From contig NZ_JAAORH010000001.1 in assembly GCF_017696085.1 (NCBI RefSeq), forward strand, positions 248,001 through 312,000: DNA of 64,000 bases. The letters are read 5' to 3'. Every line of letters starts with the position of its first letter. The first letter of the stretch is position 1. The stretch comes from Prochlorococcus marinus XMU1410 (lineage in GTDB: Bacteria > Cyanobacteriota > Cyanobacteriia > PCC-6307 > Cyanobiaceae). The position numbers were made by a program, and so were the translations under genes. The notes under the pieces are model-generated. The model did no database searches and had not been told where the DNA came from. It saw only the letters and a list, made by a program, of their open reading frames with translations. This document shows positions 37,958 to 47,550 of the stretch, in pieces.

Positions 37958-38974
37958 ATGAAAAAAATTATTACTAGTATTCCCAATCTTCTTTTATCAG
38001 TTCTCATTTGTTTTGTTTTGAGCAGTTGTTCTTCTACTGGAGTAAAGATGAGTGATAGCAGCCCTTGGAAAACAATTCAGTTTGAGGACCAGGCTAATGC
38101 ATTAGATGTTGATTTTATAGATGATAAAAATGGATTTTTAGTAGGTTCTAATAGACTTATTATGGAATCTAATGATGGAGGAGAAACTTGGGAAAAAAGA
38201 AATTTAGATTTACCAAGTGAAGAGAACTTTCGTCTCCTAGATATTGATTTTAAAGGTGAAGAAGGTTGGTTAATAGGTCAGCCTTCATTAGTTATGCATA
38301 CACTTGATGCAGGAAAGAATTGGACACGTTTATCTCTAGGTAACAAATTACCAGGCCAACCATTTCTAATAACAACAGTCGATACTGGTGTTGCAGAATT
38401 GGCTACTACTGCGGGTGCTATTTATGAAACTTCAGATAGTGGTGAATCATGGAATGCAAAAGTTGTAGATGCATCTGGTTCTGGTGGTGTAAGAGATTTA
38501 AGAAGAACTAATAAAGGAGATTATGTCAGTGTAAGTAGTCTAGGTAATTTCTTTTCTACTTTGGAAAAGGATAGTGATTCATGGATAGCTCATCAAAGAG
38601 CCAGTAGCAAAAGAGTTCAAAGCATTGGTTTTAATCCAGAAGGAAGTTTATGGATGCTTTCTAGAGGAGCAGAAATTAGATTTAATGAAGATACTAATGA
38701 CTTAGAAAATTGGTCAAAGCCTATCATTCCAATTCTTAATGGATACAATTATCTAGACATGGGATGGGATCCAAATGGTGATATATGGGCTGGTGGAGGT
38801 AATGGCACTTTAATAGTAAGTAAAGATCAAGGTAAAACTTGGAATAAAGATCCTATTGCTTCTGAATTACCAACAAACTACATTAAAATAGTTTTTCTTA
38901 ATAAGGAGGCTTTAGATAATCAAAAAGGATTTGTACTTGGCGAGCGTGGTTATATCCTTAAATGGAATAGCTAA
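37958..38974 (+). CDS. ycf48: Photosystem II assembly factor Ycf48/HCF136
   Basis: The 338-residue lipoprotein has a signal peptide ending in lipobox LSSC (about residue 24), then a seven-bladed propeller with repeated SxDGGxTW-like motifs ([35 protein letters not shown]). It binds precursor D1 during PSII assembly on the lumenal side. It sits 9 bp after rubA and 136 bp before psbE. Confidence 0.95.
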   Translation: MKKIITSIPNLLLSVLICFVLSSCSSTGVKMSDSSPWKTIQFEDQANALDVDFIDDKNGFLVGSNRLIMESNDGGETWEKRNLDLPSEENFRLLDIDFKGEEGWLIGQPSLVMHTLDAGKNWTRLSLGNKLPGQPFLITTVDTGVAELATTAGAIYETSDSGESWNAKVVDASGSGGVRDLRRTNKGDYVSVSSLGNFFSTLEKDSDSWIAHQRASSKRVQSIGFNPEGSLWMLSRGAEIRFNEDTNDLENWSKPIIPILNGYNYLDMGWDPNGDIWAGGGNGTLIVSKDQGKTWNKDPIASELPTNYIKIVFLNKEALDNQKGFVLGERGYILKWNS

Positions 38975-39110
38975 TCTTAAACAACTTGATTTAATAGTAA
39001 AAAAAAAATTAATTTTTGAAAGATTTAGCAACTGTCTGTAACCAACCTGTTAATTTCTTCACGAAGTTATGATTTTACACTGTAAGATCATAGGGTAAAC
39101 ATTTGTGATT

Positions 39111-39359
39111 ATGGCCGCAGGTTCAACGGGTGAACGCCCATTCTTTGAAATAATCACCAGTATTAGATACTGGATTATTCATGCAGTAACATTACCAGCT
39201 ATCTTTATAGCAGGCTTCTTATTTGTATATACAGGCTTAGCCTACGATGCTTTCGGAACTCCTCGTCCAGATAGTTATTTCCAATCATCTGAATCTAAAG
39301 CACCTGTTGTAACACAAAGATATGAAGCTAAATCTCAACTAGATTTAAGAACAAAATAA
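39111..39359 (+). CDS. psbE: Cytochrome b559 alpha subunit
   Basis: This 82-residue PSII subunit has one membrane helix and heme ligand H24 in [17 protein letters not shown]; the lumenal tail includes [13 protein letters not shown] chose ATG 39111, which gives the standard [11 protein letters not shown] start, over a GTG two codons earlier. It is first of the psbE-psbF-psbL-psbJ operon. Confidence 0.97.
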
Positions 39360-39361
39360 CA

Positions 39362-39508
39362 ATGACTAATTCTCAAGCTCCAATGCAGGCTGCGGAAGTC
39401 CGCGTTTATCCTATATTTACTGTCCGTTGGCTAGCAGTTCACGCTCTAGCTATTCCATCAGTATTCTTTTTAGGTTCTATTGCTGCTATGCAATTCGTAG
39501 CCCGATAA
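39362..39508 (+). CDS. psbF: Cytochrome b559 beta subunit
   Basis: This is a 48-residue protein with one helix and heme ligand H27 in [20 protein letters not shown], ending AAMQFVAR. With PsbE it coordinates the b559 heme in photosystem II. It starts 2 bp after the psbE stop and ends 11 bp before psbL. Confidence 0.97.
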
Positions 39509-39519
39509 ATTTAACTATC

Positions 39520-39639
39520 ATGCAAGTAAACGAAAATCCTAACAAAGTTCCAGTTGAACTTAATCGTACAAGCCTTTATTTAGGCTTATTATCAGTCTTT
39601 GTATTGGGAATATTATTTTCCAGTTACTTTTTCAATTAA
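39520..39639 (+). CDS. psbL: Photosystem II subunit PsbL
   Basis: The 39-residue single-helix PSII subunit reads [20 protein letters not shown], then a hydrophobic helix ending FFN. The start at 39520 is set by this conserved N-terminus; the frame is open further upstream through psbF in another register, which is not meaningful. PsbL lies at the monomer interface near the QA site. It is 11 bp after psbF and 9 bp before psbJ. Confidence 0.96.
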
Positions 39640-39648
39640 ATTAAAATC

Positions 39649-39846
39649 ATGAGTAAATTAAAAGGACCTGATGGAAGAATTCCAGATAGACTTCCCGACG
39701 GTAGACCAGCAGTTGCATGGGAAAGAAGATGGACTGAAGGAACTCTTCCTCTATGGCTTGTTGCTACAGCAGGTGGAATTGCAGTTATCTTTGTTTTAGG
39801 AATATTCTTCTATGGCTCATACCAAGGAGTTGGAGCAGGAGGCTAA
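39649..39846 (+). CDS. psbJ: Photosystem II subunit PsbJ
   Basis: This 65-residue PSII subunit has a hydrophilic N-terminal half ([20 protein letters not shown]) followed by one helix ([20 protein letters not shown]) and the ending [11 protein letters not shown]. The N-terminal extension is longer than in plant PsbJ, as usual in Prochlorococcus. It is last in psbEFLJ. No clear terminator hairpin follows before convergent mtnP. Confidence 0.95.
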   Translation: MSKLKGPDGRIPDRLPDGRPAVAWERRWTEGTLPLWLVATAGGIAVIFVLGIFFYGSYQGVGAGG

Positions 39847-39890
39847 TAAATCCTTACCTTGACCTGAACAATCACTTACATCTAATAAGG

Positions 39891-40784
39891 CTAATAAGAA
39901 TCAGTAAATATCCTTACCTTCTCTATTGTGGAGCTAGGGATATTTTCTTTTTGGGTTATCAATCCATCTTTTAATGAAAAATGTGACTTACTTTTTGGCC
40001 TCTCTTTTTCAATTAATTTAGCTACTTCAAATATTATTTTATTAGCCACTTCAGTATTAGATCTAAGATTATCCAAAACCATTTCTACAGAAACTTCTTG
40101 ATGAGTTTGATGCCAGCAATCATAATCAGTAACCATAGATAATGAGGAGTAAGCTATTTCAGCCTCTTTAGCTAATCTTGCTTCTGTATGGTTCGTCATT
40201 CCAATTATTGAACATCCCCAACTTCTATATAAATTAGATTCTGCTCTAGTTGAGAAAGCGGGACCTTCCATTGCTAGATAGGTACCCCCTCTATGCAATT
40301 GTCTACCGCTAGGAATATTTTTTTCTCCGATTTCACTTAATATACGTGATAAATTTGTGCAGAAGGGATCTCCCATAGTTACATGTGCCACTGCTCCTTC
40401 GTTAAAGAAGGTTGCAGGTCTATTTTTTGTCCGGTCTATAAATTGATCTGGAACCACTATATCAAGTGGCCTGATCTGTTCTTGTAATGAACCAACTGCT
40501 GAAGGAGCGATAATCCATCTTACTCCTAGTGATCTTAGAGCCCAAATATTAGCTTTGTAAGGGATTTCAGAAGGATTTAATCTATGTGTTCTGCCATGTC
40601 TAGGAATGAATGCTATCTCTAGATTTCCAAGATTATATACTTTTATTGAATCAGAAGGTTTACCATAGGGAGTATTGATTTCTAGTTCTCTTAAATACTC
40701 TATTTGATCCATTGAATAAAATCCACTCCCACCAATCACTCCTAATCTTGATTTTTCAATTGGTAATAAATGCTCTTTATTCAT
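39891..40784 (-). CDS. mtnP: S-methyl-5'-thioadenosine phosphorylase
   Basis: The 297-residue purine-nucleoside phosphorylase-2 family enzyme releases adenine from methylthioadenosine in methionine salvage. Blocks seen are GVIGGSGFYSM, FIPRHGRTHRLNPSEIPYKAN, the phosphate/ribose-site region YLAMEGPAFSTRAES, and IIGMTNHTEARLAKEAEIAY. It is tail-to-tail with psbJ and head-to-head with the NDH-SelD gene, 10 bp apart. Confidence 0.95.
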   Translation of the reverse strand: MNKEHLLPIEKSRLGVIGGSGFYSMDQIEYLRELEINTPYGKPSDSIKVYNLGNLEIAFIPRHGRTHRLNPSEIPYKANIWALRSLGVRWIIAPSAVGSLQEQIRPLDIVVPDQFIDRTKNRPATFFNEGAVAHVTMGDPFCTNLSRILSEIGEKNIPSGRQLHRGGTYLAMEGPAFSTRAESNLYRSWGCSIIGMTNHTEARLAKEAEIAYSSLSMVTDYDCWHQTHQEVSVEMVLDNLRSNTEVANKIIFEVAKLIEKERPKSKSHFSLKDGLITQKENIPSSTIEKVRIFTDSY

Positions 40785-40794
40785 AGTGATGTAA

Positions 40795-42966
40795 ATGACT
40801 TTTAATCATCTGGTACTAATTGGAGGAGGACACACAAATGTTCTTTTATTGAACAAATGGTTAATGTCTCCGAAATTAATGCCAGAAATCCCTGTTTCAA
40901 TTATATCTAGAGATTCTCATTTGGTTTATTCGGCGGTATTCCCATCGGTGCTTTCAAAATCAATCACTTTAGAAGAGTGTTTAATTGATATAAAATCTTT
41001 AGCAAAAAATGCAAAAGTTTCTTTTATAGAAGAAGAAGTAAAGAATATTGATTTCAATTTAAAGAAAATTGTTTTAAGTAATAGACCTTCAGTGAATTAT
41101 TCGAAGTTAGTGCTTAATTATGGAAGTCAAACAAGAATTCCAAAAGAATTTGAGTCACTAGTTAAAAATCGAAATGCTTTTTCAATTAAACCTTTTTTAA
41201 GGGCTTATGACCTAATTCAAAAACAGGACATTTTTGATTCAGTTAATGAACTTCCATTTGTAATTGTTGGGAGTGGCCTTGCTGCAATTGAAGTATCATA
41301 TGCTTTGAGAAAAAGATGGAGAGATAGACCTTTAAAACTATTATGTGATTCAAGAAAAATTAATAATAATATTCTAAAAAGTTTACGGAATTCTAATATT
41401 GCTTTAGTTGAAAACCTTGATTTCGATTATGGAAAGATTCTTTTATGCACTGGAAATACATCTCCTTCATGGGCACAAAAAAAATTATTAGATTCGGATT
41501 CTAATGGCAGAATAATTACAAATCAGAATTTGCAGTTGAAAAGTTTTTCTGGAATTTTTGCTGCGGGTGATTGTGCAGTTGTAGATTCAGTAAGAAGACC
41601 AGCCTCGGGAGTTTTTGCAGTAAAAGTTGTAAATACATTAGTCCAAAATCTTAAAAAGGATGTAGAAGGGGGATCATTAAAAAAGTGGTTTCCTCAAAGG
41701 ATCGGCTTGCAAATAGTTAATACATTTCCAAGCCATCATTCAAAGGCTTTTGCTATTTATCGCAATTTTGTTTTTGGCCCTTCTTTTCTTTTTTGGATTT
41801 TAAAACATAAAATTGATCTGAAATTTGTAAACAAATTTAGATCAAAAAGGCTAATTATGAAAAGTAGTGAAAAAAATATTTCATTGAATGATTGCAGGGG
41901 ATGTGCAGCTAAACTGCCTCAGTTTGTTTTGAATAAATCATTAATAAAATCTAATTTAGATTCTTTTGTCTCATTCCCTGAAGATTCAGTTGAGATATAT
42001 CAAAATGGTGAAGATATTATCTTGCAAAGTGTAGATGGATTTCCTGCTTTAGTAAGTGATCCTTGGCTTAATGCAAAAATTACTACTTTGCATGCTTGCT
42101 CAGATTTGTGGGCATGCGGAGCAAAACTTTCATCCGCGCAAGCTTTAATTTCATTACCAAAAGTTGAAAGGGAATTTCAGAGTTACCTCTTTTCTCAATC
42201 CCTTCAAGGTATTAAATCAACAGTTGAGGATCATGGAGGTGAATTACTTGGAGGACATACTTTCGAGTCAAGAAGTTTAGTAAACAAACCTTATTCATTA
42301 GGAATAGATATTTCTTTAACTGTCCAAGGGATTTTAAAAAATGGCTCAAAACAATGGCTTAAATCTGGAATGAATGAAGGAGATATTCTTATGATGTCTA
42401 GACCTCTAGGAGTTGGGATTTACTTTGCCGGTCAAATGCAAAATATTAATATGCTAGAAAGTTCTTCTGAAATAATTAATAATTTATTAAAGAGTCAGCA
42501 ATATTTGATTGATGAAATTTATCTTTTTCAAGATCAATTTAAAGAATCATTAGTCAATGCTGCTACTGACATTACTGGATATGGATTTATTGGACATCTT
42601 AAAGAAATGGTTGAATCCTCTAATTTATATAGGCAAAGTAATAATCTTGAGCCACTAAAAGTTTTATTAGATTTATTTGCATTTAAAGCTTATCCTGGAG
42701 TATTTGATTTAATAAGAATAGATGTTAAAAGTACTTTCTTTGAATCTAATAAAGAAATTTTTGACAAAATTTATAAAGTAAATAAGCAAAAAAGAATAAT
42801 TAATTTTTTAAACGAAAATTCATTAGATCAAGAAACTTTTAACGAGAGAATATCATTACTATTAGATCCTCAAACATGTGGACCTTTGTTGATTAGTTGC
42901 AATCGTAAATATGAAAATGTTCTAAAGGATAAATGGTACAAGGTTGGAGAGGTTGTAAAAATGTAA
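40795..42966 (+). CDS. NDH-like FAD oxidoreductase fused to selenide, water dikinase (SelD)
   Basis: The 723-residue two-domain protein has an N-terminal part (1 to about 340) that is an FAD-dependent pyridine-nucleotide-disulfide/NDH-2-like oxidoreductase (LVLIGGGHTNVLLL, FVIVGSGLAAIEVSYAL, GIFAAGDCAVV). The C-terminal part is SelD-like: DCRGCAAKL places C370 and K373 at the catalytic Cys17/Lys20 positions of E. coli SelD, while Cys19 is alanine. AIR-synthase folds follow (ATDITGYGFIGHL and LLDPQTCGPLLIS). No selenocysteine codon is evident. It could make selenophosphate for tRNA selenouridine. Such fusions are known in cyanobacteria and some algae. Confidence 0.9.
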   Translation: MTFNHLVLIGGGHTNVLLLNKWLMSPKLMPEIPVSIISRDSHLVYSAVFPSVLSKSITLEECLIDIKSLAKNAKVSFIEEEVKNIDFNLKKIVLSNRPSVNYSKLVLNYGSQTRIPKEFESLVKNRNAFSIKPFLRAYDLIQKQDIFDSVNELPFVIVGSGLAAIEVSYALRKRWRDRPLKLLCDSRKINNNILKSLRNSNIALVENLDFDYGKILLCTGNTSPSWAQKKLLDSDSNGRIITNQNLQLKSFSGIFAAGDCAVVDSVRRPASGVFAVKVVNTLVQNLKKDVEGGSLKKWFPQRIGLQIVNTFPSHHSKAFAIYRNFVFGPSFLFWILKHKIDLKFVNKFRSKRLIMKSSEKNISLNDCRGCAAKLPQFVLNKSLIKSNLDSFVSFPEDSVEIYQNGEDIILQSVDGFPALVSDPWLNAKITTLHACSDLWACGAKLSSAQALISLPKVEREFQSYLFSQSLQGIKSTVEDHGGELLGGHTFESRSLVNKPYSLGIDISLTVQGILKNGSKQWLKSGMNEGDILMMSRPLGVGIYFAGQMQNINMLESSSEIINNLLKSQQYLIDEIYLFQDQFKESLVNAATDITGYGFIGHLKEMVESSNLYRQSNNLEPLKVLLDLFAFKAYPGVFDLIRIDVKSTFFESNKEIFDKIYKVNKQKRIINFLNENSLDQETFNERISLLLDPQTCGPLLISCNRKYENVLKDKWYKVGEVVKM

Positions 42967-42973
42967 TTAATTT

Positions 42974-44215
42974 CTATTTAATTTTGTCAATTTCCAAATA
43001 TCTTAATCTTTTGATTTCCTTTCCCATCTCCTTCCCTGGATCCCATCCTTCTTTTTTTAATGTTTCTCCATCTTTTTTTGATTTTATGAATTTGTAAATA
43101 AATAACCACTTAAACAATTTACGCCAGTATGGTCCTCCATCACAAATTAATAATTTGACTGTCTCATCATTAAGGTTTCTGTCCTCAATAAATTCTGTCC
43201 AACTTGATGGAGAAAAGTGTTTGAAATTTTTTTGGTTTGTATTAAATATCTTTTTGATATTTATATAATCTTCTAATATTCTTATCTCACTATTATTTAC
43301 CAAAAATCTTTGACATGCTTTTTCTAAATCTTCTGAATCTTTTAATAAGTAAAGCATATGATTTCCCTTTAACTTCTTAATCCAATTTAGTCCTCTTAAA
43401 AATCTTTTATCGACTTTAATATTTTCATCTAAGATTGAGATAATTTCCCATTTATGAATTATCGAAATCACATTAGTCAAATTATCGTGTTTGCATATTT
43501 CAGCTAGTTCCATCCTTATTCGTATGCCTAGTGCAGGAGGGTAAATCATTTTCTGATGAGTTTCTGAACTTTTCCATGGCCATTGTCTAACTGTTTCTTG
43601 AGATTGTTTGAGGGAATTATTTGAAATATTGAAATCTAACCTTGAAGCATATTTTGCACATCTAATTAATCTACTTGGATCATCTGAAATGCTATTACTG
43701 TGAAGTAAGTTCAATCTTTTACTTTTTATATCAGAAATTCCTCCATAAAGATCATAGATTTTCCTTGTCGAGACCTCGAAGGCTATTGAATTTATAGTGA
43801 AATCTCGCCTCTTAAGATCGTCCTCAATAGTACTTTTATTTACTGTGGGATTTAAGCCTGGAGCAGAATAAATTTCTTTTCTTGCAGAAGCAATATCAAT
43901 TTTATAGTCATTAATATTTATTTCTACAGTGTTGTATAAATTAAATTCCTTGATTAAACATAAATCTACATTTACAATATTTTTTTTTATAAATTTTGCA
44001 AGAGAAATAGAGGATCCTTCAATAACAAGATCAATATCTACAGGTTTGGAAAAAGATTTTTTGTGGAATTTACTAATTAATAAATCTCTTAAATAACCGC
44101 CAACAAAAGCTACTTTAGTTTTGTTATTAGATTCTATGTATTTAGCAATTAGGTTATATAGATTAAATGGAGTTTTGATTAATTCCCCTTGGATGTAATC
44201 AGAGATATCGTTCAT
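42974..44215 (-). CDS. tRNA nucleotidyltransferase (CCA-adding) / poly(A) polymerase family
   Basis: The 413-residue class II nucleotidyltransferase has FVGGYLRDLLI with the nucleotide-binding GGxxRD motif, catalytic acidic residues in KPVDIDLVIEG, the KRRDFTINSIAFE block and SDDPSRLIRCAKYASRLDF. These are the CCA-enzyme head and neck motifs. Since none of the tRNA genes in this window encodes CCA, such an enzyme is required. Whether it adds CCA alone or shares the task with a paralogue is not visible. It is 5 bp downstream of the helicase gene. Confidence 0.9.
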   Translation of the reverse strand: MNDISDYIQGELIKTPFNLYNLIAKYIESNNKTKVAFVGGYLRDLLISKFHKKSFSKPVDIDLVIEGSSISLAKFIKKNIVNVDLCLIKEFNLYNTVEININDYKIDIASARKEIYSAPGLNPTVNKSTIEDDLKRRDFTINSIAFEVSTRKIYDLYGGISDIKSKRLNLLHSNSISDDPSRLIRCAKYASRLDFNISNNSLKQSQETVRQWPWKSSETHQKMIYPPALGIRIRMELAEICKHDNLTNVISIIHKWEIISILDENIKVDKRFLRGLNWIKKLKGNHMLYLLKDSEDLEKACQRFLVNNSEIRILEDYINIKKIFNTNQKNFKHFSPSSWTEFIEDRNLNDETVKLLICDGGPYWRKLFKWLFIYKFIKSKKDGETLKKEGWDPGKEMGKEIKRLRYLEIDKIK

Positions 44216-44220
44216 GAGTT

Positions 44221-46629
44221 TTAACTTACATAACGAATTGGAGCTAATCTGGGATCTAGAATTTTACTTCCTTTATCACCAAATTTTACTGCTAAAGATA
44301 TTTTTTCCCCACTCCCAAAAATATGTATGATTTCACCTTTCCCAAACTTTGAGTGAATTAGCATATCTCCAACTATCCAGCTTTTCCCTTTACTGGGACC
44401 TGAGTATAATTTCCTTACTGCATTTATTGGTTTGTTAACAAATTCATTTGGATTGTTTCGATCAACTCTAGTTAAACGATCAAGATGCCAATCTCTTCTA
44501 ATTGAAGCACCACCAGTTTGTGGTAATTCGCCATCCATTAAATCTTCAGGTATTTCCGAAAGAAATATTGAAGGAATTGTTGCTTCACGCATGCCGCCCC
44601 ATAATCTTCTTTCTCTGGCATGACTTAAGAAAACTCTTTCTTTAGCTCTAGTAATACCTACATAGCATAATCTTCTTTCCTCTTCGAGAAGAGAAGGAGT
44701 ATCTATTGATCTATGGCTAGGGAAGAGACCTTGTTCTAGCCCAGTGATAAAAACATTTTGAAATTCTAAACCTTTACTATTATGCAGAGTCATGAGAGTT
44801 ACAGAGTTAGGATTATTTTTCTTCGTATCATTATCAGTTGTTAAGGCTGCTGTAGAAAGAAATCCCTCTACATCTCCACTTTCTGTTTCTTCTTCATATT
44901 GAGTAGCTGCATTAATTAGTTCTTGTAAATTATTTCTTCTATCTTCAGATTCTTCAGTCCCACTAGAGAGCAAGTCACTTAAATAACCACTTTTTTCTAA
45001 TATAAGTTGTAGTAGTTGAGCAGGACCTGAATTTTCTAGGTAACACAGTAGATCATTCATAATTTCAGTAAATTTATTAATTCCTTTTGATGATCTGCCT
45101 ATTGTTTCTTCAAGACTTTGCTTATCATTAAGAACCTCCCATAATGGGATATTTAACCTACTAGATAGTTCATTAAGTTTTTGAATAGTGGTCTTACCAA
45201 TCCCTCTTCTAGGAACATTTATGATTCGTAAAAGACTAACGTTATCTGAAGAATTAACCAGAACTTTCAAATATGCAATTGCATCTTTAATTTCTCTTCT
45301 ATCATAAAAACGCAATCCTCCAAAAATTGTATAAGGAATACGCCACCTTACAAGAGATTCTTCTAGTACTCTAGACTGAGCTCTGGTTCGATATAAAATT
45401 GCAAAATTTTTCCAAATTGGGTTTTGATTACAGTTATTGAGTGATTTTATTTTATTGGTAATTGCTTCTGCCTCGGAAATTTCATCATCACAGCTGAGTA
45501 ACGTTAAAAGTTCCCCTTTTTCTTTAGTAGCCTTTAAAACTTTGTCAATTCTTTCAGAGTTGTTTTCAATTAGTGAGTTTGCAGCATCAAGAATATTGGA
45601 AGATGACCTATAATTTTCTTCTAATTTAATTAAAGATGATTTTGTATCGTCGTTGATTGAAGTTTTAAAATCTTCTTGAAAACCAATTAAAATTCTGAAG
45701 TCAGCTGCTCTGAAACTATAAATACTTTGATCAGCATCCCCAACTACAAAAATTGACCTATCTTGCCAATTGAAGAATTTTTTTGGTTCAGTATTTCCAG
45801 CCGTAATTAATTTTATAAGTTCATATTGTGTTCTATTTGTATCTTGATATTCGTCAACTAAAATATGTTTAAATCTTTTGTGCCAGTAATCTCTGACTAT
45901 ATCATTTTGCCTCAATAAGAAAACAGGCAAAAGTAGAAGATCATCAAAGTCTAAAGAATTATTTTTTGAGAGCGAAATCCTATATCTCTTGTAGGCTTCT
46001 GCAATTGTTTTATCAAAATTATTATCTGCTTTTTCTAAAAGATCATTAGAAGTTAAGCATTGATTTTTAGCATTACTTATTAATCTTTTAATCTTTTTGG
46101 GATCATATCTTTTTGGGTCAAGATTCATATCTTGACTGATAATTTCTTTTACTAATGTTTGAGAATCTGTTTCATCATAAATTGAAAATTGTCTTGTCCA
46201 TTTTAGGCCTTCAGGATCAGTATATTTTTCAATATCGTATCTCAGAAGTCTTGAAAATAAGGAATGGAAAGTACCGATCCAAAGGTTCTGAAGCCTTTCT
46301 TGGTGAACGTTTGCTCTTAATTGATTTTGATCAATTTCTTTGAGAGTTGTCCAAGGCTGACCAAATTGATTCAAAGCTAATTCATGGGCTAGAAGGACCT
46401 CTAATCTTGCTTTCATTTCTTTAGCAGCTTTGTTAGTGAAAGTGACTGCGAGAATGTTATAGGGATCTATAGAGTTATTTTCAAGAAGATTTGCAATTCT
46501 GTGTGTAAGAGCTTTAGTTTTCCCGCTACCTGCACCTGCTACAACTAATAGTGGTCCACAAACATGTTTTACTGCTTGAAGTTGTTGATTGTTTAGGGAC
46601 TTAAAAAGGAAATTGTTGTTTTGAGGCAC
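44221..46629 (-). CDS. UvrD/PcrA-type superfamily 1 DNA helicase
   Basis: The 802-residue 3'-5' helicase has motif I VAGAGSGKTKALTHRI, Ia AVTFTNKAAKEMKARL, II VDEYQDTNRTQYELI, III VGDADQSIYSFRAAD, IV NYRSSSNILDAAN, V VTLMTLHNSKGLEFQNVFI and VI CYVGITRAKERVFL. It would act in nucleotide-excision and mismatch repair and replication-fork restart. Start is GTG (GTG CCT CAA). Gene order helicase then CCA enzyme suggests co-transcription. Confidence 0.95.
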   Translation of the reverse strand: MPQNNNFLFKSLNNQQLQAVKHVCGPLLVVAGAGSGKTKALTHRIANLLENNSIDPYNILAVTFTNKAAKEMKARLEVLLAHELALNQFGQPWTTLKEIDQNQLRANVHQERLQNLWIGTFHSLFSRLLRYDIEKYTDPEGLKWTRQFSIYDETDSQTLVKEIISQDMNLDPKRYDPKKIKRLISNAKNQCLTSNDLLEKADNNFDKTIAEAYKRYRISLSKNNSLDFDDLLLLPVFLLRQNDIVRDYWHKRFKHILVDEYQDTNRTQYELIKLITAGNTEPKKFFNWQDRSIFVVGDADQSIYSFRAADFRILIGFQEDFKTSINDDTKSSLIKLEENYRSSSNILDAANSLIENNSERIDKVLKATKEKGELLTLLSCDDEISEAEAITNKIKSLNNCNQNPIWKNFAILYRTRAQSRVLEESLVRWRIPYTIFGGLRFYDRREIKDAIAYLKVLVNSSDNVSLLRIINVPRRGIGKTTIQKLNELSSRLNIPLWEVLNDKQSLEETIGRSSKGINKFTEIMNDLLCYLENSGPAQLLQLILEKSGYLSDLLSSGTEESEDRRNNLQELINAATQYEEETESGDVEGFLSTAALTTDNDTKKNNPNSVTLMTLHNSKGLEFQNVFITGLEQGLFPSHRSIDTPSLLEEERRLCYVGITRAKERVFLSHARERRLWGGMREATIPSIFLSEIPEDLMDGELPQTGGASIRRDWHLDRLTRVDRNNPNEFVNKPINAVRKLYSGPSKGKSWIVGDMLIHSKFGKGEIIHIFGSGEKISLAVKFGDKGSKILDPRLAPIRYVS

Positions 46630-46651
46630 TTTTGGAAGGGTTTTTCAAAAA

Positions 46652-46858
46652 TCAGACTTTATTATGAGATTCAGATTCCGTTTCTAGATCTTTTAACACT
46701 TTTTTTAAATTTATAAGTTCATTATTATTATTAATTATTTCTTCAAATTTATTTTGAGGCATCTTTAATTTCATACTTCTGTCTAGAATTTCTTTTTCCA
46801 ATCTCTTTTTATATGAGGAAATAAGTTTCTTTGATAATTTTAAATCTTGTTGATCCAA
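46652..46858 (-). CDS. Small charged protein, function unknown
   Basis: The 68-residue product is strongly charged, with a helical heptad-like pattern (LSKKLISSYKKRLEKEIL and INLKKVLKDLETE), so it may form a coiled coil. The frame opens at TTG (TTG GAT CAA CAA), and there is no conserved motif I recognise. It is 22 bp upstream of the helicase gene on the same strand and could be its operon partner. It may be a spurious ORF. Confidence 0.4.
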   Translation of the reverse strand: MDQQDLKLSKKLISSYKKRLEKEILDRSMKLKMPQNKFEEIINNNNELINLKKVLKDLETESESHNKV

Positions 46859-46974
46859 AACTTTATTAAAAATGTAGTTTTATACTAGCGGAAAAAAAAT
46901 TTTTTATTTGTATTATTTCAACTATCACTTTGGAATGAAGTTATTAATTAAGAAGCGTTGCGTTAAGTTTGAAA

Positions 46975-47003
46975 TTGTATTGTTTTTACTAGCTTTGTAT
47001 TAT
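46975..47003 (+). promoter_or_regulatory. Putative promoter of cpeB
   Basis: TTGTAT (46975-46980) and TATTAT (46998-47003) are separated by exactly 17 nt. This predicts a start near 47010 and a leader of about 28 nt with AGGA just before the cpeB ATG. It is a sequence match only. Confidence 0.4.
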
Positions 47004-47037
47004 TCTTAAGATCGGTCTTTAAATTTTTACTTCAGGA

Positions 47038-47550
47038 ATGTCAGTTTCAAAGAATAATCAACTATTGTTAGCCGATAAGAAATTAAATGATTTAAGCAAT
47101 ATAAAAGAATTTATTAATAGTGCAAACTCAAGATTAGATGCAATAAGCTCAATTACTAATAATTCACATGCAATTGCAGCAGACGCTGTAACAGCAATGA
47201 TTTGCGAAAATCAAGATTCACTTAATTCAAAAATATCTTTAAATACAACTAATAAGATGTCCGTTTGTTTAAGAGATGGAGAAATAATCCTAAGGATTGT
47301 TGCTTATCTTTTAATTTCTAATGACGAATCAGTTTTAGAAAAAAGTTGTTTGAAGGATCTTAAAAATACTTATCTTGCTCTTGGGGTGCCTTTAAGAAAT
47401 GCAAGAAGGGTTTTTCAATTAATGCGAGATGCAACTATCTCTGATTTGAATTCAACAGTTAATAATATGAGTGGAAACAAAGGATTTCTTCCTAAATTAA
47501 TATCTGAAACAGAGTTTCAATTTGAAAGGATAATTAATCTTTTAAACTAG
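47038..47550 (+). CDS. cpeB: Degenerate class III phycoerythrin beta subunit
   Basis: This 170-residue globin-fold phycobiliprotein is recognisable from SNSxxIxADAVTxMICEN-like and [16 protein letters not shown], plus [11 protein letters not shown]. The bilin site equivalent to Cys82 is kept (C77, in MSVCLRDGE). The Cys50 equivalent is alanine (A45) while the Cys61 equivalent (C56) remains, and no cysteine exists near the Cys159 position, so only one canonical bilin can bind. No cpeA or linker gene is adjacent. This matches the solitary PE beta of high-light Prochlorococcus, which is thought not to harvest light efficiently. It is tail-to-tail with cpeS (17-bp overlap). Confidence 0.93.
   Translation: MSVSKNNQLLLADKKLNDLSNIKEFINSANSRLDAISSITNNSHAIAADAVTAMICENQDSLNSKISLNTTNKMSVCLRDGEIILRIVAYLLISNDESVLEKSCLKDLKNTYLALGVPLRNARRVFQLMRDATISDLNSTVNNMSGNKGFLPKLISETEFQFERIINLLN

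Noticed and set aside
39427-39519. Upstream extension of the psbL reading frame
   Set aside because: It runs through psbF in another register; the conserved PsbL start is at 39520.
46978-46990. Possible NtcA box upstream of cpeB (GTA...TAC)
   Set aside because: The spacing is N7, not N8, and the distance to the TATTAT element is too short for a class II NtcA promoter.
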